Notes under the pieces: generated by a model
What the model was told of the DNA's origin: nothing
Database searches by the model: none
What the model saw: the letters and a program-made list of their open reading frames with translations, nothing else
Shown: positions 46,016 to 59,848 of the stretch, one piece after another
Numbering within the stretch: the stretch's first letter is position 1
Layout: the number at the start of each line of letters is the position of its first letter
Assembly (NCBI RefSeq): GCF_963259705.1
Contig: NC_081840.1
Span: forward strand, 116,611,074-116,675,073
DNA length: 64,000 nt
From: Myotis daubentonii
Taxonomy: Eukaryota > Chordata > Mammalia > Chiroptera > Vespertilionidae
Direction: 5' to 3'
Program-made: the position numbers and the translations under genes

Positions 46016-48550
46016 GTATATATATATCTCAGAGCAATTCAATTTGTTTTTTTATAAATAAATAAATAATAATAAAATAAAATGCTCCCTTGTTATGTTA
46101 ATAGTATTCCTACTGCTTTTTTTTCCTTTTGATGCCTTTACTTAGAAATCATAAGTAGGTCATTTTCCTACAAAGAAGAAAGTAGATTCTATTCTTTTAT
46201 TTCAAAAGAAAGACTGACAATCTTATATTTAAAAAATTCATCTTTGGGCCTTTCAGAAAAATGGCAGCCAAATAGGCAGATATGTTGTGCACTTCATCCT
46301 GGGGTCAGTCTGGAAAAGCAACTAAATTAGAGAACATCCACCTAAAATTAAAAAATTAGACATACCTGAGGAGACAATTCACAGCAAGGAAGAGCAGAAG
46401 ACTCCTGGACAACGGTAGGAATGGGGGTCTGGGGTGGAGAAGGAGACATGACCATAGGGTCAAGAGGGTGAGGAGGAAGCTGCATTGTACCAAAGCTTTG
46501 TCCCTTTGTGACAGGCATAAAACCCAACTGTGAAAAGAAAAAGCCACAGGGCTGCTGGTGGCTGGGGAAGCTAAATCTAAGACAACAGCCATGAAAGGCT
46601 GCATCCAGAAAGGTGGCCTGAAAAGCAGCCAAGCAGCGCAGTGCACAGGGGGTGGGGGGTGGGGGGGTGGGAACCCACAGGTTCATGGTTGTTTTGCCTT
46701 TGTTTTGTCTTTGCTTTTATTCACTTGAACCCAGTTCATAGGACCTTTCAATTGCAAACTCTCACCTAAGGCTGCTGTAGAGGCATAGATTTGTGAAGCC
46801 TGAGGACAGGCTGTGTGGGCAGGGAGATGTGACCAGGGAGGTGTGACCAGGAATCTGGCATAGGGACATTCTCAACCTTCCAAACCTAAGTTACCATTTC
46901 TCTCCTGAAGAACTAGCCTCTCCCAGTAGATTCAAGGCAGGTAATACAGCTTGCCACCCTGCCTGCATTTTGAGCTATACAAAGGAAACAAATGTTCTAA
47001 ACAGTCCCAGATAGGCCTCAGTGACTGCATTGGAAGAGGGGCCAGTCCACCCCACTATTCTGATTAAAATTCCAAGTTGCCAGCCAACCCCACTGGTATC
47101 CTTACAAGGATCTGACCAACCAAAGGCAGAGTAATATTTTGGGCCACTCACAGAGGAGTAGCTCTGGGTCAGGGAAAAAAAAAATCTATCTGATTCCCGG
47201 AAAGTGAAACAGCACCGCCCCACCTAAAGCCCTATCAGAAAGAGACACTTGAGTGATTAAGATTGACAGCTGGAAGATAGGCAAAGTGGGACGATTGGTC
47301 CCGCCTGCTTGCAGCCAAGGTCTGTGGAAACAGACACAAACAAGAGCAGTGGATCACTTGGAGGTTCAACACGGTGTTAAATGCCAAAGACAGTGCCTGA
47401 CAGTGGTCAGCACCTAATTACTTAACAGGAAGCCCAGAATTGGCAGACAGAACAGAATAGTGGGGCCTAAAGCAGCCCTCGTGGGGCATTAAAACTCAGT
47501 TGAAGTGAAGGACACTTCACTTTCTTATTTTTTATTTTTTTAAAAATAAATTTTAACATTTTTTCTGTATTCTATTTTTATTGCTATTTTATCTTATTTT
47601 TTTCTTCCTTGCATCTCCCTTTTTCCATCCTGTTTTTGCTTTTCTTATCCCTGCTTTAGTTTTTCTCTTTCCTTTCTTTTTACACCTTGTTAAAAATTTT
47701 CCTTCTTTATCTGCCTTCTTGATGTGTTATTATTATTGTAGTATCTGTTGCATTATGTATTTAATTTCCTCTTCCCTGCTCCTATTCCATTTCCACTTCT
47801 CTTTCCTCTTTCTATGCTAGACAATTGTTTTTTCCTCTCCTCCTTTGCTCTTTTCTTCTCCTAATTTTTAATTAGTTTGACATCCTAAATTCAGGCCTAT
47901 CTGCTCTCTTCTCTCTTCTACTTTTCAAAAATCAATCAATCAATAAATAAATCAATAAATAATTTTTAAATTCTTTTGAAATATCCACTCATTCTCATTT
48001 TACTTCCTCTATGCTAAACCGTGGCCCTTCCCCTATTAATCCAGTTCTTTAACCACTGTATTTAAGCTCTGCCTCTACAGATTCTGCCGCCACTTTTCTG
48101 AGTTTTTTTTTTTTTAATATTTGTTTGGTTTGTGGGTTCACCCCATATTTATTTTTCTTTATCTTTTCTTGCTATCATTCTTGCTCTCTTTTCTCTCTCC
48201 TAATTCTCTTTTCTCCGGTGGTCACTTTTATTGGGGTTATAGGTGTCTTTTGTACATTTGTGTTTTGTTGCTTTTGTGTTGTCTTATCATGTGTATTTTG
48301 TGCTGTTTGGTCACCACCTCCACAACAGTTGGCACAGCAGGGTAGAGAATGTGACACATAACCAGACATCCTGACAGGAGACTCCACCCATGAATGAGAC
48401 AATACTACTCAAGAATATATCAAGAGAACCCAAATATCTCAAGTAAGGGGCATCCATAGTATACCCAGCACAGAGGACCTGCAAGACTGTACCACTGGAT
48501 CCCACAAAATATCTACTATATAAGACAAATTCAAAGTATCTGGGTGGCAT

Positions 48551-49422
48551 ATGGGTTTTGATCTAATACATAGAAATGACCACAAAGGAATAGCAAAAAT
48601 AGGGAGTAAACAACCCCCATATGAAAGAAAAGGAGAATCACCAGATAAGGAAATAAATGAAATGGAGGAAAGCAATTTGTCAGAGAAAGAATTCAGAATA
48701 ATTGTTATAAGGATGCTCAAAAGGCTGGATAAGAAATTCACCAACATGTGTAAGAATCAAGAGAGAATAAGAATAACAGCAATGAAGAACACAATGGAAG
48801 ATTTCAACAGTAGATTAGAAGAAGCTGAGGCCTCATTCAGTGAGTTAGAAGAAAAGGTAGAAAACTCCAAAGCAGAGCAGGAACTGGAAAAAAAAAACTT
48901 GAAAGGCAAGAGAGTAGTCTAAGGAAGCTTTGAGACAGCATGAAAAGAAACATAATATGCATAATAGGGGTTCCAGAAGAAGTGGAAGCAGAGCAAGGAA
49001 TAGAAAACCCACTTGAAAAAATAATGACAGAAAACTTCCCTGACTTTGGGAAGAAAAAGGTTACACAAGTTCAAGAAGCACAGAGTCCCAAACAAGATGA
49101 ACCCAAAAAGACCAACACCAAGACACATCATAAATAAACTGGCAAACATCAACAACAAAGAATCTTAAAGGCTGCCAGAGAGAGACAGAAAGTTACCTGT
49201 AAGGGATTTCCCATTAGACTATTAAATGGATTGTCAGAAACACATCAGGTCAGAAGGGAATGGAATGAAGTATACAAAGTGATGCAAGGCAAGGGACTGA
49301 ATTCAAGAATACACTATACAGCAAGGCTATCATTCAAAATTGAAGGGGAAATAAGGAGCTTCTCAGACAAAAAAGGGCTAAGGTGTTTATTACCACCAAG
49401 ACAGCAATGTGAAAAATGCTAA
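48551..49422 (+). pseudogene. L1 ORF1 remnant
   Basis: Three open stretches carry ORF1p in order. 48551-48922 has EESNLSEKEFRIIVIRMLKRLDKKF and a coiled-coil NSRLEEAEASFSELEEKVE. 48940-49137 has IIGVPEE, ENPLEKIMTENFPD. 49231-49422 has LNSRIHYTARLSFKIEGEIRSF. Frames change between them, so the protein is broken. It closely parallels the ORF1 remnant at 39084-40057. Confidence 0.85.
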
Positions 49423-49481
49423 ATGGACTGCTGTAAAAAGAAACAGAATGGAAACAAGGAACACAGGCATAAACAATAAAA

Positions 49482-50389
49482 ATGGCAACAAACAAGTACC
49501 TATCTATAATAACCTTAAATGTAAATGGATTAAATGCTCCAATCAAAAGACATTGGGTGGCTGATGGCTAAGAAAACATGATCCATATATATGCTATCTA
49601 CAAGAGACCCACCTCATGACAAAAGACTCACACAGAGTGAAAGAGAAGGGTTGGGAAAAAAATTTTCAAGAAAATAGAAATGGAATAAAAGCTGGTATAT
49701 CAATACTTATATATGACAAAATAGACCTCAAAGTGAAGGCCATAACAAGAGATAAAGAAGGCCACTTCATGATACTAAAGGGATCAGTTCACCAAGAGGG
49801 TATAATTCTGGTAAACATATATACACCTAATACAGGAGCACCAAAATACATAAAATAAAATAAAAAACTTCTGGAAGATATCAAGGGAGAGATTGACAGT
49901 AATACAATCATAATAGGGGATTTTACTACCATATTGACATCACTGGATAACTCCTCTAGACAGAAAATCAGCAAGGAAACAGCAATGCTAAATGACTAAC
50001 AAGATGAGATGCACTTAAAGGACATCTTCAGAACATTTCACCCTAAAGCTACAGAATACAGATTCTTTTCAAGTGCACATGGGATGTTTTCAATGATAGA
50101 CAGCATATTAGGGAACAGACTAAGTCTCTACAAAATAACGAAGGTTGAAATAATATCAAACATCTCAGATCACAATTGCATAAAATTATAAATCAACAAT
50201 AATAAAAAACAATCAAACACATGGATGCTAAATAACATGCTTTTACACTATGAATGGGTTACCAAAGAGATCAGGAAGTAATAAAAAACATTTGGAAATG
50301 AATGAAAATGAAAACACAACAATCCAAAATCTATGGGACACAATGAAATCAGTCCTTAGAGGAAAGTTCATAACATTACATGCCTACCT

Positions 50390-50422
<33 letters not shown>

Positions 50423-53400
50423 AAACAAGAAAAACTGATAATAATTTATCTAACCATACAACTTAAACAACTAGAAGGAAAATAACAATAAAAACCCAGA
50501 GTAAATAGAAAGAAGGAAATGATATAGGTCATAGCAGAATAAATAATATAGAGGTTAAAAACAAAACAAAACAATATAAAAGATCAATAGAACCCAGAGC
50601 TGGTACTTTAAAACGATAAACAAGATTGATGAACCTCTAGTCAGGCTCACTAAGAGAAGAAGACCCAAATAAACCAAATCAGAAATGAAAGAGGTTAGGT
50701 AAGAATGACCCCACAGAAATACAAAGGATTAAAAAAAATACTATGAAAAATTCTACTCCAACAAACTGAACAACCTAGATGAAATGGACATATTCCTAGA
50801 AAAATACGACCTTCCAAAACTCAATCAGAAAGAATCAGAAAACCTGAATAGGCTGATAACTACAGATGAAATTGAAGCAGTAATCAAAAAACTTTCAGCA
50901 AACAAAAGCCCTGGTCCAGAAAGCGTCACAAGGAAGTTTTACCAAACATTCAAAGAAGAACTAACATGAATACTCCTCAGACTATTCAAAAATATTCTAA
51001 AGGAAGGAATACTTCTAAGCACTTTCTATGAAGCCAGCATTACCGTAATCCCCAAACCAGATAAAGACATTAAAAAGAAAGATAAATATAGGCAAATATC
51101 CCTGTTGAATATAGATACTAAAATCCTCAACAAAATATTACCAAATTGCATCCAGCATTACATTAAAAAGATCAAACACCACGAGCAATTGGGATTTATT
51201 CTGGGGATGCAAGGCTGGTACAGTATCTGCAATTCAATAAATGTGATACATCACATAAACAAATTAAAAGACAAAAAACACATGATCATATCAATTGATG
51301 CATAAAAAGCACTTGACAAAATCCAACACCCTTCCTTGATTAAAAACCCTCGTAAAGTGGGAATAGAGCAGTGGTTCTCAACCTTCTGGCCCTTTAAATA
51401 CAGTTCCTCATGTTGTGACCCAACCATAAAATTATTTTCGTTGCTACTTCATAACTGTAATGTTGCTACTGTTATGAATCGTAATGTAAATATCTGATAC
51501 GCAGGATGGTCTTAGGCGACCCCTGTGAAAGGGTTGTTCGACTGCCAAAGGGGTTGCGAACCACAGGTTGAGAACCACTGGAAAAGAGGAATCAGACCTC
51601 AACATAATAAATACTTTATATGACAAACCTATAGCCAACATCATACTCAATGAGCAAATTCTAAAACTATTTCCTCTAAAAACAGAACCAAGACAAAGAT
51701 ACCAACTTGCACAATTTCTGTTAGACATAATATTAGAAGTGTTAGGCATAGCGTTCAGACAAGAAGGAATAAAAGGTGTCCAAATTGGAAAAGAAGAAGT
51801 AAAACTGTCATTATTCTCAGATGACATGATATCATACTTAGAAAACCCTAAAAACTCAATAAAAAAACTACTAGATTTAATAAATGAATTCGGCAACATT
51901 GCAGGATACAGAAATCTATGGCTTTTATATACAGCAATAATGAACTCACAGAAACAGAAACTAAAAAAACAATCCCACTTACCATTGCAACAAAAAATTA
52001 AGATACCTAGGAATAAACTTAACTATGGAGGTAAAAGACCTGTACTTGGAAAACTTCAGGACACTGAAAAAAAGAGGTAAAAGAAGACATAAACAGATGG
52101 AAGAACATACCGTGTTCATGGATTGGTAGAATCAACATCATTAAAATGTTCATAGTACCCAAAGCAATCTATAGATTTAATGCACTCCACATTAAAATAC
52201 CAACTGCATATTCCACAGACCTAGAATAAACTCTCCAAAAATTCATATGGAATTAAAAAAGACCCAAAATAGCTGCAGCAATCCTGAGAAAGGAGAATAA
52301 AGTATGAAGTATCACAATACCAGATATCAAGCTACATTACAAAGCCACTGTTCTTAAAACTTCCTGGTGCTGGCACAAGAAAAGACATATAGAGAAATGT
52401 AACCAAACAGAGACCCCAGAAATTGACCCAAGCCATTATGCTTAATTAATATTTGACAAAGGAGCCAAAAGCATACAATGGAGTCAAGACAGTCTCTTCA
52501 ACAAATGGTGTTGGAAAAGTTGCACAGATACATGCAAAATAAATAAATAAATAAAAATAGACCACCAACATACACCATCCACAAGAATAAACTCAAAATG
52601 GATAAAAGACTCAAACATAAGACCATATACCATAAAAATCTTAGAAGAATCCATAGGCAGCAAAATATCAGACATATGTCATAACAATATCTTTACCAAT
52701 GCAGCTCCAAGGACAATGGAAACTCAGGAGAAAATAAACAAATGAGACTAAATCAAAATGAAAAGCCTCCAAATAGCAAAAGAAACCATCAACAAAACAA
52801 TAAGAAAGCCCACTGCATGGGAGAACATATTTGCCAATGTTATTTCTGATATGGGTTTAAGCTCCAAAATTTACAGAGAACTCATACAACTTAACAAAAG
52901 GAAGATAAACAATCTAATAAAAAAAATGGGCAAAGGACCTAAATAGACACTTTTCCAAAGAGGACAAACAGAAGGCCAAGTGACATATGTAAACATGCAC
53001 AAAGGCACTAATCATTTGAGAGATGTAAATCAAAACAACGAGGTACCATCTCACATGTGTCAGAATGGCTATCATCAACAAAGGACAAGTGCTGGCGAGG
53101 ATGTGGAGAAAAAGGAACCCTCATGGACTGCTGGTGGGAATGCAGACTGGTGTAGCCACTGTGTAAACAGTATGGAGTTTCCTCAAAAAGTTAAAAATGG
53201 AACTTCCATTTGAGCCAGTGATCCCACTTCTAGGAATATATCCCAAGAAATCAGAAACATCAGTCAGAAAGGACCTATACACCCCTTTGTTCATAGAAGT
53301 ACAATTTCAATAGCTAAGATTTGGAAACAGCCCAAGTGCCCATCAACAGATGAGTGGATTAAAAAACTGTGATACATCTACACAACGGAATACTATGCTG

Positions 53401-53537
53401 TTGTAAAAAAAAAAAAAAAGAAGGGACTCTTACCGTTTGCAACAGAATTGATGGACCTGGAAAGCATTATGCTAAGTGAAATAAACCAGTTGTAGAATGG
53501 TAAGTATCACATGATCTCACTCATTTGTGGAATATAG
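49482..53537 (+). pseudogene. L1 ORF2 remnant (endonuclease and reverse transcriptase)
   Basis: It starts MATNKYLSIITLNVNGLNAPIKR. The endonuclease region covers about 49482-50200. The RT region includes KLSANKSPGPE (50890), [18 protein letters not shown] (51250-51303) and the catalytic box at 51814-51825, which reads FSDD instead of the usual [FY]ADD. The C-terminal part ends at a TAG at 53535-53537. Stops, indels and the SPIN insertion make it inactive. Confidence 0.85.
51369..51580. mobile_element. SPIN-type hAT miniature transposon in L1 ORF2
   Basis: Perfect 16-bp terminal inverted repeats (CAGTGGTTCTCAACCT). The interior has the SPIN hallmarks 'gttgctacttcataactgtaat' and 'ggatggtcttaggcgacc'. 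The 8-bp flanks gaatagag and gaaaagag match at 7 positions. It is 212 bp and non-coding. Confidence 0.95.
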
Positions 53538-53821
53538 TGAACAACATAAACTGATGAGCGAAAATAGATCCAGAGACAGAAACATCAAACACATTATCAA
53601 ATCTCAGAGGCAAGGCAGAGGGAGGGGTAGAGATAAACCAAAGGCCTTGTATGCATGCATATAAGCATAACCAATGGACACAGACAGTAGGGGGGTGAGG
53701 GCATGTGCTGAGGAGTGGGAGCAGGCAGGGAGAGGTCAATGGGGGAAAGAAGACATATGTAATACTTTCAACAATAAATACTTTAAATTAAAAAAATCTT
53801 TGGAATGATATTCTTTCTAAA

Positions 53822-54480
53822 TCCTTCTAGAAATTCAAGGGGGGAATTGTTTTAAAAGTTAGGTATAACATATGACCTAGCAATTCTACTTCTACATATT
53901 TATCCCAAGAAACCTAAACACTAAACTGAAAAATAATATATACCCCTATGTTCATTGTAGCATTATTTACAATAGTCAAGCACCTCATTGATACATGAAA
54001 GAATAAAAAATATGTGGTACATTTGTACCATGGAATATTACTCAGTCATAATAAAGAATGAAATCTTACCATTTACAACAACATGGACAGACCTAGAGGA
54101 TACTAAGTGAAATATATCAGAGAATGGCAAATAACATATGATCTTACTTTTATTTTCAATCTAAAAACCAAAGTAAATGAACAAAACAGAAACAAACTCA
54201 CAGATACAGAGAACACATTGGTATGTATACAGATGGGTAGTAGAATAGGCAAAAAAGGTCAAAGGGATTAAGAAGTACAATTTTCCAATTATAAAAGTAG
54301 TCAAGGGGATGGAAAGTACAACATTGGAAATATAGTAAAAAATATTGTAGTAACCGTGTATGGTGTTAGAAGGGTACTAGATTTGGGGTTATCACTAGGT
54401 TGTAAGTAGACTGTATCATCCCTCCTTTTGCCAGATACTTGACATATACTTGAATTCAGATTAACTGTAAGAAATAAACT
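53822..54480 (+). mobile_element. Older L1 3' end
   Basis: 'tatgacctagcaattctac', 'ttcattgtagcattatttac', 'atattactcagtcataataaag' and '...actcacagatacagagaacac' follow a more ancient L1 family than the two full-length copies. It is strongly diverged. Confidence 0.85.
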
Positions 54481-57400
54481 TCTGATATCATCTGTATCTT
54501 TTTATTGCTAGTATGATCTGAAAATATTCAATTCAAATTTTAATGAGCTAGATATAAGTCCAAGGTTCTAGAAAGTATTGTGTTCCTTGTTTATATTAGT
54601 TACTGACCTGCTCTGGAGGTTCAGGCCCTCATTTAAAACACTACCCTTAGGAAAATGTTGCTTTTGCCTGATCTCTAATAGAGGATAGGTGAAGAAAACA
54701 CTACAGTATAACCTAGGTTTTCTAACTTAATTTGTTCCAGAAAATTGTTTGAGAAGCAATTAGTTTGAAAACAGAATCAGCTGCAATAAAAGCAAAAACA
54801 AACAAACAAACACCAAAACAAAAACTATTCACAGGACAGTCTCTGGATATATTAACAATTCAAAGTATAACAGTAAACTGATTCATACTTGTGCATTCTC
54901 TCCTTTGTTGCCTGAGAGACACATGACTGATCATACAGTTATCAGCATGAAAGGGGGTTGGGTCAAGAACCAAAGTTTTGTTTGATAACCGAGACATTGT
55001 TTCCATGAATAAATTGGTCGAGAACAGCATTGTTTGATATGGGAGACATTCTAGAACAGAGGTTTCACTATTCTAGTTAGAAATAATTTGAAAATATCAA
55101 AATTAGGGACAATCCTGACCAGATGCCAGTTTATAAATGATGACTACATTAACAAATGGCTTTTCTGTCAGTCACAAGGAAATATTCCACATGGGGTTAA
55201 AGTTTTTACATACATAAAAATGGATTTCAGGTTTTTTTCACTTGGAATTTTGAAAATAAAGGCAATGATAGTTAACATGTTTAACCCAGTTTTGTAATCA
55301 GTATTTTTTTCCTTTTTGTTTTGTTTTGTTGATTGAATGGTTTTCTTTTCTTCTCTGTTCCTTTGCTTTGCCTGGTGCATTACTTCTTTGACTTGGTTAG
55401 AATCTGCTTCAATGTAGCTCTGACATCACTGGCTATTAAAATATATTTATATAATATGGAATCTTTGACTGGCAACATAGCAGAGAAAAAAATCAGGATC
55501 TTGAGTGTCTGGAACAATGTGAAGAATAACATAACTAAACAAAAAGAAGAGAAAGAATCCCCAAAATACCAACTTTCTTACCAATAATAGTTTTATAATC
55601 ATTAGTTAATGAGAGCATTTGTGGAGAGCTAAACTGAAAGGATGTGGTAGAAGGAGGAATAGTAAAAACTTTAAAACCTATAAAAATAGATCGTCCCAAA
55701 TATTTTCCTGCCTGAGACAGACTTCAGACTTCGGGTTGGTCATAATCTGCTTCCCTGGTAAAGGTTGGAGCCAAGGCTTAAATAAAACTTGGTAAAACTG
55801 AATTACTTCTTTTTTGACTTGTTCCTTGGATTGTAAATTGCTAAAATGGCAATGTCAAGGTTCTTGCTAACATAGATACACTTTCTCTGATTAGGAAATG
55901 TAGGCATTAAGTTAGCTTAAGATTGATAGAAGCAGAATATCAGCTCTGATCCTACTCTGATTTTTAAATCCTCTTCTAAAATGTTACCTCTCTTTGCGTG
56001 GAGACAGCTCATTTAATTCTGTCTTTGTTTATTAAGTCCAAAGTCTAATACAATCAAGTTCTAGTTCTCTGCTTCTGCTCCAGCCGTCACTTTTGTCTTT
56101 GAACAATTTCTGAGTTACATTTTCTCTCATTGCATTCATCTTGGGGCTTTTTAACTGGAAGGTTTTATTTTTGTTTCTGTTTTTGGATATAAGCTTCCTC
56201 ATTTATCAGCTGCTCCTCAAAGCTCTAAGAACCTCTTGACTTGTCTTCAAACCAATGGCCCCAAATGTAAACATCATGTCTTCAAGATGCATCACTTTAT
56301 CTAATGAGAAGAGTTGCCACAAAAGCAAATTTTGTTCAAAATTTTTTAACTTGACATTTTGAATGTGACACACTTAAATGTGGGCTGAGTAACTTTACTA
56401 TTACAGTGAAAGACAACTCCCACCTGCTTTCTCCTTACTGTCCTGCAGAGTATAAATATTTAATATGCAAAAGCTTCCACTCATACTTAAACTGTTGATG
56501 GCCCAGCAGAAAAATATTCTTCAACATTTAAAGTCCAATAGTACTTACTGTTTCACTGTATATGTGGTTTATACATAGGTGCTTCAGAATTGTAAATTCA
56601 TTAATTTTCATAAATAAACCAGTTTCTTTATTTTATCTTTTAGTGACCTTTTCCTAGTGTTTAATCATAGCTAATGGCACAGATCCGTAAAAGCGATTAT
56701 GAGACAACACAGGTTTGACACTCTTGTCATTATCTCAAGAGTTAAGAAAGGTCAGATTCTCAGAATGCTGGGATGGAAATCTCCAAAGAAAAGCCAAATG
56801 TTTCATGGATAAGCACTGGTGATTCACAGGGAGGAACTCTGTCCTTGGCAACAGAATAGCACACTCTTCAGAAGACAGTTAGAAACCCCTCCCCCATCAC
56901 CACCCTCTCTCAGGGAAACAGCTCTGTTTTTTTCAGGTGAGAAGAAAATGCTCATGAATATATACATCAAAATAATAAAAAATAGACATTAGTAAATTTT
57001 TAAAAGGCCTTTCTTTTAAAAAAGTAGAGTAATTGAACCAATTAAATGTGGAGTTGTTTACACAATCCAGTGTCTCTATTGGTCTCTCTCCCTTCTGATC
57101 TTCACAAGAGAAAAGAGAAGCCAGCAGGATTCTTGGTGATTAATCACACACATGCCTCCCCAGAGTCACATCATGGTGATAGATGTCTGCCTTGTGCTGA
57201 AGTCCTCTAATTAGGGCTGACTGAATATGGCAAATTAAAATTCTAAACATTCGACTTGGGGAAAAAACACCAACCTCCATTCAATTTTTATTAGCTTATA
57301 GTCACATCATATATTCAAAGTCATCAGAGAAATATTTATAGGTTATCTGAGAAATTTAGTTACATCCCAGGCATGATAAAACTTGACAATTATTTTAAAT

Positions 57401-59848
57401 CCTTAAGCAAATGGAATCGTTTCAGTGACACTTTCTGTACAGAGGCAATGCCTTCAAAACACTAAAATGAGGGAGGGAAAGAAATATTTTCTAAATTATT
57501 GTGTTTATTTTGTTTGCCCCTTAGTTTTAAATCCTTAATCCATTTTTTTTTTCTAAGTTACAGATTCACACCTTGCTTGGACTTTTGCTTACTCTACTCT
57601 TCTAAAGCAACATTTTCATTTCTTAAATATGTCAGCCCTAAACACATTATTTGGTACAGAACAATAACCCAAATAAGTTTTCATTTTATCTACTTTTACT
57701 TTCCAATAATTTTTAAAGTGTAAGTTTTATTTTAGTACATAATATATATATATAAACTAAATAAAAGTATGTAATTAGATTAATTAGTAAAAATGTCAAT
57801 GAGAAAAACAATTTCAGCAGGGCACCGAGATTTATTGTTAGTAACTTATAATTTGAACTCAGTTAATAGATTTACTACGTTTCCTTAAAATCTGGCTCCT
57901 TAGTCTTCATACTGATTTGTATTTCAATAGTCATGACAGGCAGCACTGTCTCTGGTGGTCAATCTCTATCTTTGCCTGTTCTTCCTCAGCTTGAATTCCA
58001 AGAGGTCAAGACTGTTTAAATAAATTCAGCAAGACTGAATGGAAGGGTCTGGGTTGAGGGAATGTACTAGGAGATAATCCTCAATCTAAAATCTGTTCCC
58101 ACCTGTAAAAATTCCCACTGCCAGACCTCCTGGACACTGCTCTGCCTTGGAAATGCAGATTGAGCCTCAAGAGAAGATTCCTATTACTGAACTAATCCCA
58201 GGTTTGAAGACTATCACTTGCCCTTCAGCTGAAAATTTAATGAGAAGATTCATGGGCAAAATAACAATTTGAGTAGGAAAATCAAGCCTTGAGCATGTAG
58301 CACAAAATAAATAGTGCCCCCAGGTTCTAGCTGTCTACTTTGCATTTGGAGGCTTCAGTGGTTGTGCGCACTGTGTATTGCTTTCCAGCCCTGCATTTGG
58401 AGAGCAGTGGTAGACAAAGACAGTCTGCTCTCCTCTCCTGTACTGTGCATTGTCCCCGACCTCAGGGATAGGCACTTTTCTCTGCCAGTTTTATCATCCC
58501 AATGACTTTAGGTAAATCAGGGAAGTACCAAAAGTTCCTGCTTTCAGTGTATCTCCATAACTTAAAAGAATACTTATACCATCTCTGCTCTCAAGATGGT
58601 GCTTGGAAAGAGATCTGAATACCACTTAGTACTAGTTAAGAGTGAAAGTATCCTTGAGATACAAGCAAAATGGGCTTTGAGCACAATTATAGAGAAAGTA
58701 TATCAGGTTGTATTTTCTTGCTTGGCATTTACATTTTGTTCCTTCATCCCTTTTCTACCCCTCTGCTTCTTACCATGGCCAGAAAACCCTCAAATCCCTT
58801 GGTTAAAATAATACTATTTCCTACTGCCAAGTTGTCATTATACTTCAGGCTTTTCAATTACTGTTTATCAAAAAATGTAAAACCTTTTACAGAAACATTT
58901 TTCATTCCATTTTAAAGGCTAGTTACTATTGGTACAAGCAGGACTGAATTATTTTAAAATAACAAGGACCAAACATATTAGTGGCTTAAATGAAGTCTGA
59001 TTTTATTTTTCTCACATGTGGACATCTTGAAGTAAACCATCCAACTGTGTTTATATCAGTTCTCCTGTATGAAATTTCTTGAAACAAGTTATTTATCTTT
59101 TGGTTCTCCTAGGAGTGGTTTTTATCCCTAAAGCTGTGTTATTGTCCAAAATGGTTATTTTGACTCCACACATCACACCCATTAAAGAGGAAGAGGGGTC
59201 AAATAACACATTCTGCCTTTTGAGGAAGATTTCCATCTGCTAATATCGCACTGGCTAAACCTTAGTCGTACGTATACATAACTGCTAGTGGTTGAGGAAT
59301 GCATGGCCTGACTAAAAAAATAAATTATTTTACTATGATAAAGGGGAAATATATATTGAAGACAATAAGCAATCTCTGATATCGTCTACTAGAAATTAAA
59401 TTTGCTAAATCTAAGAAATTTGCAAGTGGCAGATAATAAATGAGATGTCTTCTGACTTTATTTTTAACTAGCCCTGTAAAAAAGGTAAGCTAACTAAACA
59501 CTCTAAGCTTTAGAAGTCTTAACAGTAAAATGGAAAAATAATGACATTTTCTTCGGAAGATTATTGTCAGGATTGATCATATACAAAAGGTTAAAGCCAT
59601 ATGCCTACTAGTAATATCTATTCAATAAGTGTTATCCTCCCTTTCTTATACTTCTTTCCTTGTAAGCTAGTCTGTAGTCCTACAGGAGATTTAATGATTA
59701 TATAAAAATTGACCATCACTGTTCAGTAGAAAAACCATTGTCATAAGTATGACTATATTTAAGTATATATTTTCTAGTATCCACATTAAAAATTAAAATT
59801 CTAAAATTAGTTTAATATAATATTTATTTAATTTTATAATATCAAAAC
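54481..59848. other. Long AT-rich stretch, almost nothing recognised
   Basis: Unique-looking DNA. At 54700-55070 there are repeated phrases ('gagacattgtttcc', 'agcattgtttgatatggg') that may be a DNA-transposon relic of unknown family. At 55670-55800 a TATA-like 'ctataaaaatag' and AATAAA 'aataaaacttgg' might be an old LTR. Neither is firm. The open frames (55333-55587, 58314-58505, 58596-58915) show no known domain. Confidence 0.4.

Larger units (their letters stand above)
44720..46091 (+). mobile_element. VES SINE split by two Helitrons in its tail
   Basis: The SINE body is 44735-44930 and its tail turns into (TA)n. The 15-bp duplication ataaaatgctccctt lies at 44720-44734 and again, perfectly, at 46077-46091, after two Helitrons. 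The remaining tail is 46016-46076. Confidence 0.88.
46248..53795 (+). mobile_element. Degraded full-length L1
   Basis: A long 5' UTR (46248-48550, starting near 'aaaaatggcagcc'), ORF1 (about 48551-49420), ORF2 (49482-53537), a 3' UTR and an A-rich tail at about 53785-53795. A candidate 8-bp duplication atctttgg lies at 46240-46247 and 53796-53803. A SPIN element sits in ORF2, and an A30 run interrupts it at about 50390-50420. Confidence 0.88.

Noticed and set aside
54700..55070. DNA-transposon relic with repeated 'cattgtttga' phrases
   Set aside because: Suggestive internal repetition, but no terminal repeats or duplication found, so it was not called as an element.
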